Assembly: GCF_000382365.1 (NCBI RefSeq)
Contig: NZ_KB908223.1
Coordinates: 1-64,000 of the forward strand
DNA length: 64,000 nucleotides
Reading direction: 5' to 3'
DNA from: Pannonibacter phragmitetus DSM 14782
GTDB lineage: Bacteria; Pseudomonadota; Alphaproteobacteria; Rhizobiales; Stappiaceae
The notes beneath the pieces are model-generated. The model was not told where the DNA came from and did no database searches. It worked only from the letters and a program-made list of their open reading frames with translations. Each line of letters begins with the position of its first letter. Within the stretch, counting starts at the first letter, position 1. The position numbers and the translations under genes were made by a program. Positions 25,356-34,850 of this stretch are shown piece by piece.

Positions 25356-25751
25356 CCTGCGCTCCCTGTTCAGGGGCGCATATGCAAGTCTCCATATGAC
25401 AGATTGACGAAGCCTTGCTGACCATTTGATGAATTAAGCAAATTTAAGCAGAGATTTTATCCGCGTGTAATCAGGATTGATCATATGGATAAGCAGGATT
25501 TATGGCTTTGCGTATCTTCGATTGCTTTCTTAGACGGCACAAAAACCTCATAGCATCTGCCCGCCACCGTGACTCGGCTGAATCTGTGCAAGGCGGAGCA
25601 TGAGGGCGGCAGTCCGTGACACGCAGCACACCTTGCAAGACAGGCTGCTGTAAGATCATTGCCCGCAGGTTGCCTTTGCTGCTCCCGGCGGATTATCCAG
25701 TAGGCAGCAACGCGGGCGCCATTTCGGGCATCATTCCGGGCAGGACAGACG
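25356..25751. promoter_or_regulatory. Divergent promoter region between the importer and caspase operons
   Basis: 396 bases without a supported gene. The importer-proximal half is AT-rich and contains two tandem copies of AATT(T)AAGCA (25432-25440 and 25441-25450) and three CATATG motifs (for example CCATATGAC at 25392-25400), which are candidate operator sequences. No confident -35/-10 pair was found for either direction. Confidence 0.4.
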
Positions 25752-27977
25752 ATGAGACAAGCTGACAGCGGGTCGCGGAAGACGATGGCAGAGCCCGCCA
25801 GACTGGTGCCTGCGATGATGATGGCCGTTCTGGTTCTCTGCCTCATGCTGCTGGGTGCGGTGGCTCCGGCACGTGCGCAAGACACGGCCAGCCGCCTCGC
25901 GCTGGTGATCGGCAATGCCGCCTATGACAGCCCTGCCCTGCCCGCCCTGAAAAACCCGGCCAATGATGCGGCGCTGATTTCCGGCAGTCTCAAGGCGGCA
26001 GGCTTTGAGGTGACGCTGGTGATGGATGCGGATCTGCGCGGCATGAAGGCGGCGGTGCGCGACTTCACGGCCAGGCTCAAGGCCGCCCCCTCCGGCACGC
26101 TGGCGGCGGTCTATTACTCCGGCCACGGCTTTGCCGCCGGCGGGCGCAATTATCTGGCCCCGCTCGGCGCGGATCTGCGCGAGGAAGTGGATGCGGAGTT
26201 CGAGGCGCTGCCGGTGGACTGGGTGCTGGCGGCGGTGGAAGAGGCCCATGACGGGCCGAACATCATCATCCTCGATGCCTGCCGCAACACGGCGCTGACC
26301 CGCTCCGCAGGCGGCAGCGCGGGCGGTCTGACGCTGCTGACGGGCACGCCGCGCGGCAGTTTCATTTCCTTTGCAACGGCTCCCGGCAGCACGGCAGCGG
26401 ATGGTGAGGGTCTCAACAGCCCCTATTCGGCGGCCATTGCCCGGGAGCTTCTGGTGCCCGGCGCCAGCATCGAAACCGTGTTCAAGCGCGTGCGGCAGGA
26501 TGTGGTGACGGCAACGGACGGGGCGCAGGTGCCGTGGGACCATTCTTCACTCACCACCGACATCATCCTGATGCCAACCGCAGACAGCGCGGATGCAGCG
26601 GGCGCCGGTCCTGCCCCTGCGGCCACCGCCGAGGCGCTGCAGCAGGAACTGGTGTTCTGGAACGGGGTAAAGGACAGCCGCACCGCCGCCGACTACGAGG
26701 CCTATCTGGAGCGCTTTCCCGCTGGTGCCTTTGCCGAGCTGGCCCGCATGCGCCTTGCCAGCTTGCCTGCGGCGGACACCGGGCAGATCGAACAGCTTTT
26801 CGCCGCCCTGCAAAGCCGCTCGCTGCTGGTGGAAAATCCGCAGCGCCCGCATGAATTCTACGCCAACGCCCGCCTGCGCGAGCTGAAGGGCGATTATCCG
26901 GGCGCACGGCAGGACTATCTGAAATATTTCGCCTTCGGCGAGCCGCAGATTGATCCGCACCTGCGGTTTCAGGCGGTGCTGAAGGTGCAGGAGGGCCGCG
27001 CCGGAGCGCGCGAGGTCTACCGTGCGCTTTCCGCCGGGCGCCGCGATCCGGCCACGCTGTTTGCCTCGATCCTGCTGGAGGAGCGGGACGAGCGGGTGCG
27101 CCGGCTGGACAGCTTCATAGAAGCCTATCCGGATTTCGGCCCGGCGCTTTACGAGCTCAGCCTCGATTATTCGCAGAGCCGCCTCGGCCAGCAGTCGCTG
27201 GCCGACAAGACGAGGGAAAAGGATCTGCTGACCCGTTTCGTCGAGGCGGCGGATCAAGGCAAGGTGCTGCGCTATTTCATCGACCAGCAGATGGCCGCCA
27301 GCTGGCTGGAAGATGCCCGCAGCCGCCTTGCCGCGCTTTCGGCCATGAGCGATGCGGCCATGGCCAATCCGCTGCAGCTGTCCGCCACCCGCAGCAATCA
27401 GGGCTGGCTGATGACGCTCTCCATCGCCGACAAGGCGCGTGAGATCTTCGTGCGCCTGCCGGGCGGCGAGTTCCGCTCCACCGGCGTCATGAGCGGGGCG
27501 ATGGACCCGGCCACCGGCCAGCACCTGCCCTATCCCGGCTTCGAGCTGCCCGGCTCGGCGACCGCCATGGAGATCGAGGTGCAATACACCAATCTGCACG
27601 GCGAGACGCAGGGGCCGTACAGGCTGCATTTCGATCCGGACACGGCGCTGATTGCCGGGCAGAAGGACATTCTCGAGCGTTTCTGGAACAGCTGGATCTC
27701 CTTCGGCGGCACTGGTGACAGGCTGGCCTATTTCACCCATCTGCTCAGCTACCGCTGCGCATTGTCCGGCGTGCGCTACGGCATCAACAAGGATGAGCCG
27801 GACACAGCCTTCGACACCGGCCCCTGTGACCCGGACAATCCCCATGCCGTGCCCCGCTCCGGGCCGGGATCGGATGTCTATCTGCAGGTGCCGCGCAGCA
27901 CGTCCTATATCACCGTGCAACTGACCTACAGGGACGGCACCCGCTCGGACGTGCGCCGCTTCGACGCCCCCAGATGA
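25752..27977 (+). CDS. Secreted caspase-like cysteine protease (peptidase C14/metacaspase)
   Basis: 741 residues. A hydrophobic signal or anchor (residues 20-42) ends ARAQD. The caspase fold follows (LALVIGNAAYDSPALPALKN, the p20 opening), with catalytic His125 in YYSGHG and Cys177 in LDACRN, both intact. The ~450-residue C-terminal part has TPR-like helical stretches (WNGVKDSRTAADYEAYLERF; LKGDYPGARQDYLKYFAFGE), then a beta-rich region. It is the first gene of a three-gene unit and overlaps the cyclase gene by four bases. It should cleave after basic residues, as metacaspases do, in the periplasm. Physiological targets are unknown. Confidence 0.88.
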   Translation: MRQADSGSRKTMAEPARLVPAMMMAVLVLCLMLLGAVAPARAQDTASRLALVIGNAAYDSPALPALKNPANDAALISGSLKAAGFEVTLVMDADLRGMKAAVRDFTARLKAAPSGTLAAVYYSGHGFAAGGRNYLAPLGADLREEVDAEFEALPVDWVLAAVEEAHDGPNIIILDACRNTALTRSAGGSAGGLTLLTGTPRGSFISFATAPGSTAADGEGLNSPYSAAIARELLVPGASIETVFKRVRQDVVTATDGAQVPWDHSSLTTDIILMPTADSADAAGAGPAPAATAEALQQELVFWNGVKDSRTAADYEAYLERFPAGAFAELARMRLASLPAADTGQIEQLFAALQSRSLLVENPQRPHEFYANARLRELKGDYPGARQDYLKYFAFGEPQIDPHLRFQAVLKVQEGRAGAREVYRALSAGRRDPATLFASILLEERDERVRRLDSFIEAYPDFGPALYELSLDYSQSRLGQQSLADKTREKDLLTRFVEAADQGKVLRYFIDQQMAASWLEDARSRLAALSAMSDAAMANPLQLSATRSNQGWLMTLSIADKAREIFVRLPGGEFRSTGVMSGAMDPATGQHLPYPGFELPGSATAMEIEVQYTNLHGETQGPYRLHFDPDTALIAGQKDILERFWNSWISFGGTGDRLAYFTHLLSYRCALSGVRYGINKDEPDTAFDTGPCDPDNPHAVPRSGPGSDVYLQVPRSTSYITVQLTYRDGTRSDVRRFDAPR

Positions 27978-29935
27978 CCATGGGCCGCGCCAGCAAACCC
28001 GCGCTTGCGGGGCCATTGCAGCGCAGGCTGGCGCCGGTTCTGGCGGCCTGCCTTGCGCTTATTCTGGTGCTGCCCGTGGCCACAAGGCTGGAGCCGCGCC
28101 TTGGCGATGTGATCCTGTTTGCCGGTGGCGGCACGGCAGCGGAACGGCGCGAGGATATCGTCATCCTCACCATCACCGAGGAAACGCTCGCCGCCTTTCC
28201 CTACCGCTCGCCCATCGACCGGGGCTTTCTCGCGGCCCTGATCCGCCGCATCAGCGCCACCGGCCCCAAGGCCATCGGCATCGACATCCTGTTCGACGGC
28301 CCGAGCGACCCGGTGAAGGATGCCGATCTGCTGGGGGCGATTGACGACGCTTCAAGCCCGGTGATCCTGGCTGTTGCCAGCGACCTCAATGACCTGACGC
28401 CGCAGCAGCGGATTTATCTGGGAAACTCGGTCAGCGGGCGCGGCCATGGCTCCATCGTGCTGCAGCGCGATGATTCAGATGGCATCGTGCGGCATCTGCC
28501 CTTCCCGCAGGACAGGGACGGCGCACCGATCACCACCTTCACGGCAGCGCTGGCCGCCGAAGCTGCCGGCACGCCGCCGCCGCGCGGGCGCATTCTCTAT
28601 CAGGCGCCGCAAGGCCCCGGCCTCACCGCCTTTCCGCAATATCCGGCCCACACGGCGGCGCTGCTGCCGGATGAGTGGCTTGCCGGGAAATACGTGCTGA
28701 TCGGCACGGACCTGCCGCATCTCGACCAGCATCCGGCGCCGATGGTGTCCCTTGCCGGCACCGAAGGCGGCACCGTGCCGGGCATCGCCATCCACGCGCA
28801 TATTCTGGCGCAGGTGCTGGAAGGCCGCAGCCTGCCTGCCCTGCCGCTGGAATTCGGCCTCATGCTGGCTGCCCTTGCGGCGGCCGCCACCGTCACCGGC
28901 TTCACCCTGACGCAGAAGCCGGGCCGCTTCTTCCTCGTGCTTGGCCTTGCCGCATTTGCCTGTCTTGCCGTGTCCGCGCTGCTGCTGCGCTTGCAGATCC
29001 TGCAGCTGCCGGTGCTCACCCCGCCTGCCGCCGCGATTGCCGCCGCGCTGCTGCTCGCCCTGTTCCGCTGGCGCATCGACCGGTCAGAGCGGGCGTTTCT
29101 CAACACCGCCTTCTCCCGCTATGTCAGCCCGCAAGTGGTGCAGCGGCTGACCTCGGGGCGGCTCAGCCTTGCCCTTGGCGGGGAAAAGCGCACCGTCACC
29201 TATGTGTTCACGGATCTGGAAGGCTTTACCACCCTGTCGGAGCAGCTGACGGCGGATCAGGTGGCCGCGATCCTCAACCGCTATCTGGACCGCATGTGTG
29301 ACCTTTTCGTCGGCCACGGCGCCACCATCGACAAGCTGATCGGGGACGCCGTGGTCGGCTTCTTCGGCGCACCGGAGGAAGACCCGGAGCAGAGCCTCAA
29401 GGCCGTGAAGCTGGCGCTGGCGGTGGATGCCTTCTGCGAGGGCTTCCGCAAGGAGATGGCGGCGGAGGGCATTCCGCTCGGCGTCACCCGCATCGGCCTG
29501 CACCGGGGCGAGGCTGTGGTCGGTAATTTTGGCGGTAGCCGGTTTTTCGATTATACAAGCATCGGTGACACGGTGAACACCGCCGCCCGGCTGGAAGGCG
29601 CCAACAAGTATCTGGGCACGCGCATTTGCGTCAGCGCCGCAGCTGCGGCCCACGCTCAGGGCCTCACCTGCCGGCCCATCGGCGATCTGGTGGTGAAGGG
29701 CCGCGCGGAACCCTTGCCCTGCGTCGAGCCTTTGAGTGAGGCGGAGGCCGGGACGGAGTGGATGGCGGCCTATGCCGCCGCTTTCGCCTTGCTGCAGCAA
29801 GAGGATGCGGAGGCGGCGCGGCAGGGGTTCGAGGCGGTGCTGCGCCTGCGCGGCGATGACGGCCCCTCGCGCCTGCATCTGGCGCGCCTCGGGCAAGGTG
29901 AAACGGGTACACAGATCGTTCTGGGCGGCAAATGA
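27974..29935 (+). CDS. CHASE2-domain class III adenylate cyclase
   Basis: 653 residues starting inside the caspase stop codon (ATGA). One N-terminal membrane helix leads to a periplasmic CHASE2 sensor (about 45-290: EDIVILTITEETLAAFPYRS; ATGPKAIGIDILFDGP). Three membrane helices follow (about 293-365), then a class III cyclase domain (about 405-590). Metal-binding Asp414 (FTDLEGFT) and Asp458 (LIGDAVVGFFG) are present. Lys454 and Asp526 (FFDYTSIGD) favour ATP over GTP, and NTAARLE supplies the transition-state residues. It should make cAMP inside the cell on a periplasmic cue. Translational coupling to the caspase gene suggests a joint function. Confidence 0.93.
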   Translation: MTMGRASKPALAGPLQRRLAPVLAACLALILVLPVATRLEPRLGDVILFAGGGTAAERREDIVILTITEETLAAFPYRSPIDRGFLAALIRRISATGPKAIGIDILFDGPSDPVKDADLLGAIDDASSPVILAVASDLNDLTPQQRIYLGNSVSGRGHGSIVLQRDDSDGIVRHLPFPQDRDGAPITTFTAALAAEAAGTPPPRGRILYQAPQGPGLTAFPQYPAHTAALLPDEWLAGKYVLIGTDLPHLDQHPAPMVSLAGTEGGTVPGIAIHAHILAQVLEGRSLPALPLEFGLMLAALAAAATVTGFTLTQKPGRFFLVLGLAAFACLAVSALLLRLQILQLPVLTPPAAAIAAALLLALFRWRIDRSERAFLNTAFSRYVSPQVVQRLTSGRLSLALGGEKRTVTYVFTDLEGFTTLSEQLTADQVAAILNRYLDRMCDLFVGHGATIDKLIGDAVVGFFGAPEEDPEQSLKAVKLALAVDAFCEGFRKEMAAEGIPLGVTRIGLHRGEAVVGNFGGSRFFDYTSIGDTVNTAARLEGANKYLGTRICVSAAAAAHAQGLTCRPIGDLVVKGRAEPLPCVEPLSEAEAGTEWMAAYAAAFALLQQEDAEAARQGFEAVLRLRGDDGPSRLHLARLGQGETGTQIVLGGK

Positions 29936-29962
29936 CCTGCGCCCGAACGGATCGAGAGCAAG

Positions 29963-30697
29963 ATGAGGTTCGGCATGTTCCGGCAGATGATGATCGCGGC
30001 CCTGTTGAGCGGGGCAACCGCAGCGCCAGCGCTGGCGGACATGATTGTGGTTGCCGCCAGCGGCCCCGCCAGCCTGCAGCCGGGCGACCGCATTGCCGAA
30101 GGCTCCAGCCTCAAACTGCCTGATGGCGCAAAGGTCACCGTTCTTTTCCAGTCCGGTGAAATGAAACGCATCGACGGCCCCTTCGACGGCAAGCTGGATG
30201 CCGCCCCGCCGGTGGAGCGCCCCTTCAGCGGCTGGGATGCGGTGCGCAAGTTCCTTGGCGCTGGCGGCCAGACATCGGAAGTGCTCGGCGCCTCGCGCAA
30301 GACGGACAGCAGCCTGCCGGACCAGCCGGGCATCTGGCTCGTCAGCATCGACAGCTCCGGCGAACGCTGCACCCGCAAGGATGAACTGACCTTCTGGCGG
30401 CGGGACGCGGCAGAGACCCTGACCGTCACCCTGCGCAATGAAGCAGGCAAGGCGTCAGATCTCAACTGGCCGGCGGGCAGCCACACATTCACAGCCCCAG
30501 CCACATTCCCTGTGACCGAAGGCGCGCTGGCGCTTTCGGCTGGCTCAAACTTGCGCAAGTTCGGCCTCAAGGTGCTGCCGCAGGATCTGGAAGACGCCTA
30601 TCCCGGTGCCGTGCTCGGCTGGCTGCTCGACAGCGGCTGCAACCGCCAGGCCTCCGCACTCATCTCCCGCGTCCACGGCGGACAGCCGCTGGAATGA
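29963..30697 (+). CDS. Secreted FecR-like beta-domain protein
   Basis: 244 residues with a signal peptide (cleavage after PALA). Residues 26-75 (VVAASGPASLQPGDRIAEG, then LKLPDGAKVTVLFQSGEMKR) follow the FecR-type beta pattern G-x-L-x-x-G-D-x-I-x-x-G-x-x-L. The middle (GERCTRKDELTFWRRDAAET) and end are unrecognised; two cysteines (in GERC and SGCN) may pair in the periplasm. It follows the cyclase gene by 27 bases and should be co-transcribed. A role as periplasmic partner or input for the CHASE2 sensor or the protease is an inference. Confidence 0.65.
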   Translation: MRFGMFRQMMIAALLSGATAAPALADMIVVAASGPASLQPGDRIAEGSSLKLPDGAKVTVLFQSGEMKRIDGPFDGKLDAAPPVERPFSGWDAVRKFLGAGGQTSEVLGASRKTDSSLPDQPGIWLVSIDSSGERCTRKDELTFWRRDAAETLTVTLRNEAGKASDLNWPAGSHTFTAPATFPVTEGALALSAGSNLRKFGLKVLPQDLEDAYPGAVLGWLLDSGCNRQASALISRVHGGQPLE

Positions 30698-30723
30698 GGC
30701 AAGGGCTGCCCGCCCTTGCCTTT
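30698..30723. terminator. Bidirectional terminator between the caspase-cyclase operon and the peptidase gene
   Basis: GGCAAGGGC (30698-30706) and GCCCTTGCC (30712-30720) form a perfect 9-bp stem with a 5-base loop, followed by TTT. It starts immediately at the stop codon of the plus-strand gene and sits between convergent genes. Confidence 0.75.
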
Positions 30724-30730
30724 GCCGCCC

Positions 30731-31861
30731 TCAGGACAGCCGCAGGAACAGGCCGGCGCAGAGCTTGGCACGCTCTGCGAGGCTGTCGATCAGGATATGC
30801 TCGTTAAGCGTATGCAGACCTGAACCGCGCACGCCGATGGAATCCAGCGTCGGGATGCCGAGGGCGCCGGTGAAGTTGCCATCCGACCCGCCGCCCGCGC
30901 TGGCGTGGCTCATCTCGAAGCCCACTTCTGCGGCCAGTTCCTTTCCGATCTCGTAGAGCGCCAGCGTGCCTGCATCGGGCTCCCACACGGGACGGGTGAC
31001 GCCGCGTGTCACCTCGATGATCACCTCGCCGCTGTCATCATTCAGCGCCAGCATCCGCTCCACGCCCGCATCAAGATCCGCCTGCCGCTTGGCCATGGAC
31101 AGCACCTGCCCCTCGCAGAGGGACGAGACGCAGTTGACCCACTCCCCGCCCCGGACGATGCCGACGCTGAAGGTGCAGTCCTCGCCCGTCATTGCCTCGA
31201 TTTCCAGCACCTTGCGGGCCATGGCGGCAATCGCCGAGCGCCCGTCCTTCAGCGCCCAGCCCGCATGGCTGGGGCGGCCGATGGTGCGCAGGTTGAAACG
31301 GGCAATCGCATAGCGGCCCGTGACGCAGCCGCCATCCTCCCGCGCCGGTTCCGGCACCAGCACATAGCGGTTGCGCAGGGCCTCCATCTCGATGAGATCG
31401 CGCGTCGAAGGCGTGCCCACTTCCTCATCGGGGGTAAAGAGCACCGTCACCGGCAGCGGCGTGGAGAGCCCGGCGCGGATGATCTGGCGCAGAGCCTCGA
31501 CGGCGACGTAATTGCCGCCCTTCATGTCCTGAATGCCCGGCCCGTAGGCCCGGTTGCCCTCGATGCGGAACGGCAGCTTCTCCAGCGTGCCGATGGGATG
31601 CACGGAATCCATGTGGCCGCTGACAAGAATGCCCGGCTTGCCCTTGTCCGGATGCGGCAGGCGGGCGCGCAGCGATCCGCCAAAGCCCATCCGCCCCGGA
31701 ATGCGCTCGATATCTGCGCCGAGCGCTGCCAGCTCATAGGCGGCGAGATCCATCATCCGGTTGAGCGCGGCCGCGTCATGGGTGGGGCTTTCGCATTCCA
31801 CCCAGGGACGCAGGCCCTTGATCATTTCATTGCTGTCGAAAGGTAAGTCCGTGAAACGCAT
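30731..31861 (-). CDS. M20-family metallopeptidase (carboxypeptidase G2/ArgE-DapE-like)
   Basis: 376 residues, GGGAGCAGG before the ATG. Metal-site blocks of M20 are SGHMDSVHP, GIQDMKGG and the catalytic TPDEEVG; a dimerisation-domain stretch (GRPSHAGWALKDGRS) follows. It hydrolyses an amide or peptide bond, probably releasing a C-terminal glutamate or similar from N-acyl amino acids or dipeptides in the cytoplasm. It is the last gene of a unit that encodes a peptide importer and another M20 enzyme, so it likely processes imported substrate. Confidence 0.88.
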   Translation of the reverse strand: MRFTDLPFDSNEMIKGLRPWVECESPTHDAAALNRMMDLAAYELAALGADIERIPGRMGFGGSLRARLPHPDKGKPGILVSGHMDSVHPIGTLEKLPFRIEGNRAYGPGIQDMKGGNYVAVEALRQIIRAGLSTPLPVTVLFTPDEEVGTPSTRDLIEMEALRNRYVLVPEPAREDGGCVTGRYAIARFNLRTIGRPSHAGWALKDGRSAIAAMARKVLEIEAMTGEDCTFSVGIVRGGEWVNCVSSLCEGQVLSMAKRQADLDAGVERMLALNDDSGEVIIEVTRGVTRPVWEPDAGTLALYEIGKELAAEVGFEMSHASAGGGSDGNFTGALGIPTLDSIGVRGSGLHTLNEHILIDSLAERAKLCAGLFLRLS

Positions 31862-31923
31862 GGCCTGCTCCCGGCGGTTCTGCGTGAAGGGATGAGGTTG
31901 AGGCTGAGCGTCAGGCCGCCAGA

Positions 31924-33084
31924 TCAGGCCGCAAGCCGCCGTTCGGCAATGCGGGCATAGATGCTGGCCCCAACCGGCAGGATGGCGTCATCCAGCACGA
32001 AACCCGGATTGTGCACCGGCACGCCGCCGCTGTGGCCGACGGTGCAGTAAGCCCCCGGCACGGCCAGCAGCATGTCGGCGAAGTCCTCGCTGGCCGGCAC
32101 CAGATCCACCTGATCGGTAACGAGATCGCCGCCGACAATTTCGGCGGCCGCTTCCAGATAGGCCGCACTCAGGGATGGGTCGTTGCGCAGCACGGAGAAC
32201 ACGGGCCGCAGTTCCGGCGTGATGGTGACGCCGAAGCTGGTGGCATAACCGGCACAGAAGGCCTCGATCCGCTCATGAATGAGATCGCGCACGCCATCAT
32301 CGAAATATCGGATCGTGCCGGAGATGACGGCTTGATCGGGAATGACGTTATAGGCCGTGCCGGAATGGATCTGCGTCACGGACAGAACTGCCGGCTGCAC
32401 CGGCTCCACATTGCGGCTGACGATGCTTTGCAGGTTCTGCACCAGCGAGGTGGCGACGATGATAGGGTCCTTCGAATGATGCGGTGCCGCGCCGTGGCTG
32501 CCGCGCCCCTGAATGGTGATATCGAAGAAGGTGGAGCCGGCCATGGCAACACCAGGGCGCACCGCCACCCGGTTCGGCTGCGCCAGAGGGTTGTTGTGCA
32601 TGCCATAGACTTCATCGCAAGGGAACCGGTCGAACAGCCCGTCCGCCAGCATGGCCCTTGCGCCTCCCAGCCCCTCTTCGGCCGGCTGGAAGATGAAGAC
32701 CACGGTTCCGGCAAAATCGCGCGTCTCGGAGAGATAGCGCGCCGCCCCCAGCAGCATGGTGGTGTGGCCGTCATGACCGCAGCCGTGGAATTTGCCCGGA
32801 TGGGTGGAGCGGAACGGCAGATTGGTGTGCTCGTCCATGGGCAGCGCATCCATGTCGGCGCGCAGGCCAATGGTCCGGCCCTCGCCCTTCGCCCCTTTCA
32901 GCACGCCGACGACGCCGGTCTGGCCGATGCCCCGGTGCACCTCAAGGCCCCATTCCTCCAAAAGGCTGGCGACAATGCCGGACGTGCGCTGTTCCTCGAA
33001 GCCGATTTCCGGGTGAGCGTGGAAGTCATGGCGCAGGGCCGTCAGTTCCTTGGCATAACCGGCGATTTTCTCGATGACGGGCAT
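31924..33084 (-). CDS. M20D amidohydrolase (hippurate/N-acyl-amino-acid hydrolase type)
   Basis: 386 residues starting MPVIEKIAGYAKELTALRHD. Typical M20D motifs are present: ADMDALPMDE, FHGCGHDGHT (metal-binding Cys and His) and PAEEGLGGARAML (catalytic Glu). Family members cleave hippurate, N-acetyl amino acids or indole-3-acetyl amino acids. It lies downstream of the oligopeptide ABC genes, beyond a hairpin with a T-rich tail at 33128-33159, and upstream of a second M20 gene. A deacylation step after uptake is the natural role; the acyl group is unknown. Confidence 0.92.
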   Translation of the reverse strand: MPVIEKIAGYAKELTALRHDFHAHPEIGFEEQRTSGIVASLLEEWGLEVHRGIGQTGVVGVLKGAKGEGRTIGLRADMDALPMDEHTNLPFRSTHPGKFHGCGHDGHTTMLLGAARYLSETRDFAGTVVFIFQPAEEGLGGARAMLADGLFDRFPCDEVYGMHNNPLAQPNRVAVRPGVAMAGSTFFDITIQGRGSHGAAPHHSKDPIIVATSLVQNLQSIVSRNVEPVQPAVLSVTQIHSGTAYNVIPDQAVISGTIRYFDDGVRDLIHERIEAFCAGYATSFGVTITPELRPVFSVLRNDPSLSAAYLEAAAEIVGGDLVTDQVDLVPASEDFADMLLAVPGAYCTVGHSGGVPVHNPGFVLDDAILPVGASIYARIAERRLAA

Positions 33085-33127
33085 GGGTCAGTCCTCTGAC
33101 AGATGAAATGAAACGGAAAGGGAAGAA

Positions 33128-33159
33128 GCAGCCGGGGCGGCTGCGGGTGCCCCGGCTGC
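33128..33159 (-). terminator. Strong stem-loop between ABC ATPase and amidohydrolase genes
   Basis: GCAGCCGGGGC (33128-33138) pairs perfectly with GCCCCGGCTGC (33149-33159). On the minus strand it is followed by TTCTTCCCTTTCC. It probably reduces transcription into the two hydrolase genes. Confidence 0.65.
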
Positions 33160-33175
33160 GGCGGACGCGAACGCC

Positions 33176-34846
33176 TCAGGAGGCCAGCGTCAGCTCACGG
33201 AAGTTGGCAAAGTCCCAGTTGCGGCCGGGTGCCGCCTCGATGAGGGCACGGGTGTAGGGGTGTTTCGGATGGGCCAGCACCTCGCCCGCAGGCCCGTGCT
33301 CCACCACCCTGCCCTTTTGCATCACCAGCACATCGTCACAGATCTGCGCCGCGACGCGCAGGTCATGGGTGATGAACAGGATGGCGATGCCGAGCTTGGC
33401 CTGCAGATCCTCCAGAAGCTTGAGCACCTGATCCTGCACCGACACATCCAGTGCCGATACGGCCTCGTCCGCCACCAGCACGTCCGGCTCCATGGCGATG
33501 GCCCGGGCGATGGCAATGCGCTGGCGCTGGCCGCCGGAGAACTGGTGCGGATAGCGGTCCACCGCATCGGCCGGAAGGCCGACAAGCGCCATCAACTCGC
33601 GGGCGCGGGCCATGGCCGCCTCCTTGTCCTGGCCAAGGTTCAGCGGCCCCTCGATCAGCGAGCGCCCCACCGTCCAGCGCGGATTGAGCGAGCGGAACGG
33701 GTCCTGAAACACGATCTGGATGTGCTTGCGGTGCGGGCGCAGCTTTGCGCGCGGCATGCTGGCGATCTCAAGCCCGGCCACCTTGATGCCGCCGCCGGAG
33801 GGATCAATCAGCCGCATGACGCAGCGCGCCACAGTGGATTTGCCCGAGCCGCTTTCGCCGACGATGCCGAGGGTGCGGCCCGGCGCGATGGTAAAGGCCA
33901 CATCCTGCGCCGCCCGGGTCGGCTCCCGGTTGAGCAGCCAGCCGGAGGTGCCATAGACCTTGGCAAGGTTCGAGACTTCCAGCACCGGCGGCTTGTCTTC
34001 CACAGCTGCGCGCGGCGGGCGCGGCGTCAGGCTGGGCACGGCCTTCAGCAGGCGGCGGGTGTAGTCGTTCTGCGGGTTGCGCAGAAGCTCCGCGACGGGG
34101 GCATTCTCCACCATCTCCCCATGCTTCATCACCTGCACCGTGTCGGCAATCTCGGCCACCACACCCATGTCATGGGTAATGAACAGAACAGCCGTGCCGT
34201 GCTTTTCCTGCAGTTCCGCGATCAGTGAGAGGATCTGCTTCTGGGTGGTCACATCCAGCGCCGTGGTCGGCTCGTCGGCGATGAGCAGCTGCGGTTCCAG
34301 GATCAGCGCCATGGCGATCATGATGCGCTGGCGCTGGCCGCCGGAGAGCTGGTGCGGGTAGGACCGGTAGATCCGCTCCACATCCGGCAGATGCACCTGT
34401 TCCATGATGGCAAGCACGCGCTTGCGCTTTTCACCGGCCGGCAGCTTCGTGTGGGTGTCGAGCACTTCCTCGATCTGCTGGCCCACCCGCATCACCGGAT
34501 TGAGCGCGGTCATCGGCTCCTGAAACACCATGGAGAGATTGCGGGTGCGCATGTCGCGCATCTGCTGCGGCGAGAGTTTCAGAAGGTCGGTCTCGCCAAG
34601 CAGGATACGCCCGCCCGTCACCTCCAGCGCGTTCTTCGGCAGCAGCCCCATGGTGGCAAGCGACGTGACGGATTTGCCCGAGCCGCTTTCCCCCACAAGG
34701 CAGACCGTTTCGCCCGCCCGGATGGTCAGGGACACACGGTCAAGGATGGGCCGGAACTCCGGCGCAGCGGTGGGAATGCGGACGGTGAGGTTGTCGATGG
34801 TGAGGACAGCCGGAGCGCCCTCGAAGGATCTGGACTTGAAGATCAC
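33176..34846 (-). CDS. Fused dipeptide/oligopeptide ABC transporter ATPase (DppD-DppF type)
   Basis: 556 residues from a GTG at 34846 with GGAGG nine bases upstream. Two complete ATPase domains lie in tandem, each with Walker A GESGSGKS and signature ([32 protein letters not shown]) and D-loop ([18 protein letters not shown]). Each ends in an oligopeptide-type tail ([12 protein letters not shown]). This is the GsiA-like fused form. It energises the DppB/DppC permease pair encoded directly upstream; the start codon lies four bases beyond the permease stop. Confidence 0.93.
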   Translation of the reverse strand: MIFKSRSFEGAPAVLTIDNLTVRIPTAAPEFRPILDRVSLTIRAGETVCLVGESGSGKSVTSLATMGLLPKNALEVTGGRILLGETDLLKLSPQQMRDMRTRNLSMVFQEPMTALNPVMRVGQQIEEVLDTHTKLPAGEKRKRVLAIMEQVHLPDVERIYRSYPHQLSGGQRQRIMIAMALILEPQLLIADEPTTALDVTTQKQILSLIAELQEKHGTAVLFITHDMGVVAEIADTVQVMKHGEMVENAPVAELLRNPQNDYTRRLLKAVPSLTPRPPRAAVEDKPPVLEVSNLAKVYGTSGWLLNREPTRAAQDVAFTIAPGRTLGIVGESGSGKSTVARCVMRLIDPSGGGIKVAGLEIASMPRAKLRPHRKHIQIVFQDPFRSLNPRWTVGRSLIEGPLNLGQDKEAAMARARELMALVGLPADAVDRYPHQFSGGQRQRIAIARAIAMEPDVLVADEAVSALDVSVQDQVLKLLEDLQAKLGIAILFITHDLRVAAQICDDVLVMQKGRVVEHGPAGEVLAHPKHPYTRALIEAAPGRNWDFANFRELTLAS

Positions 34847-34850
34847 AGGC

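Noticed and set aside
25752-30697. The caspase/cyclase operon as a known CBASS or gasdermin-type phage defence system
   Set aside because: No gasdermin, CD-NTase or nucleotide-activated effector is present. The caspase and its partners carry export signals, and the cyclase is a CHASE2 sensor type, so an envelope signalling role fits better.
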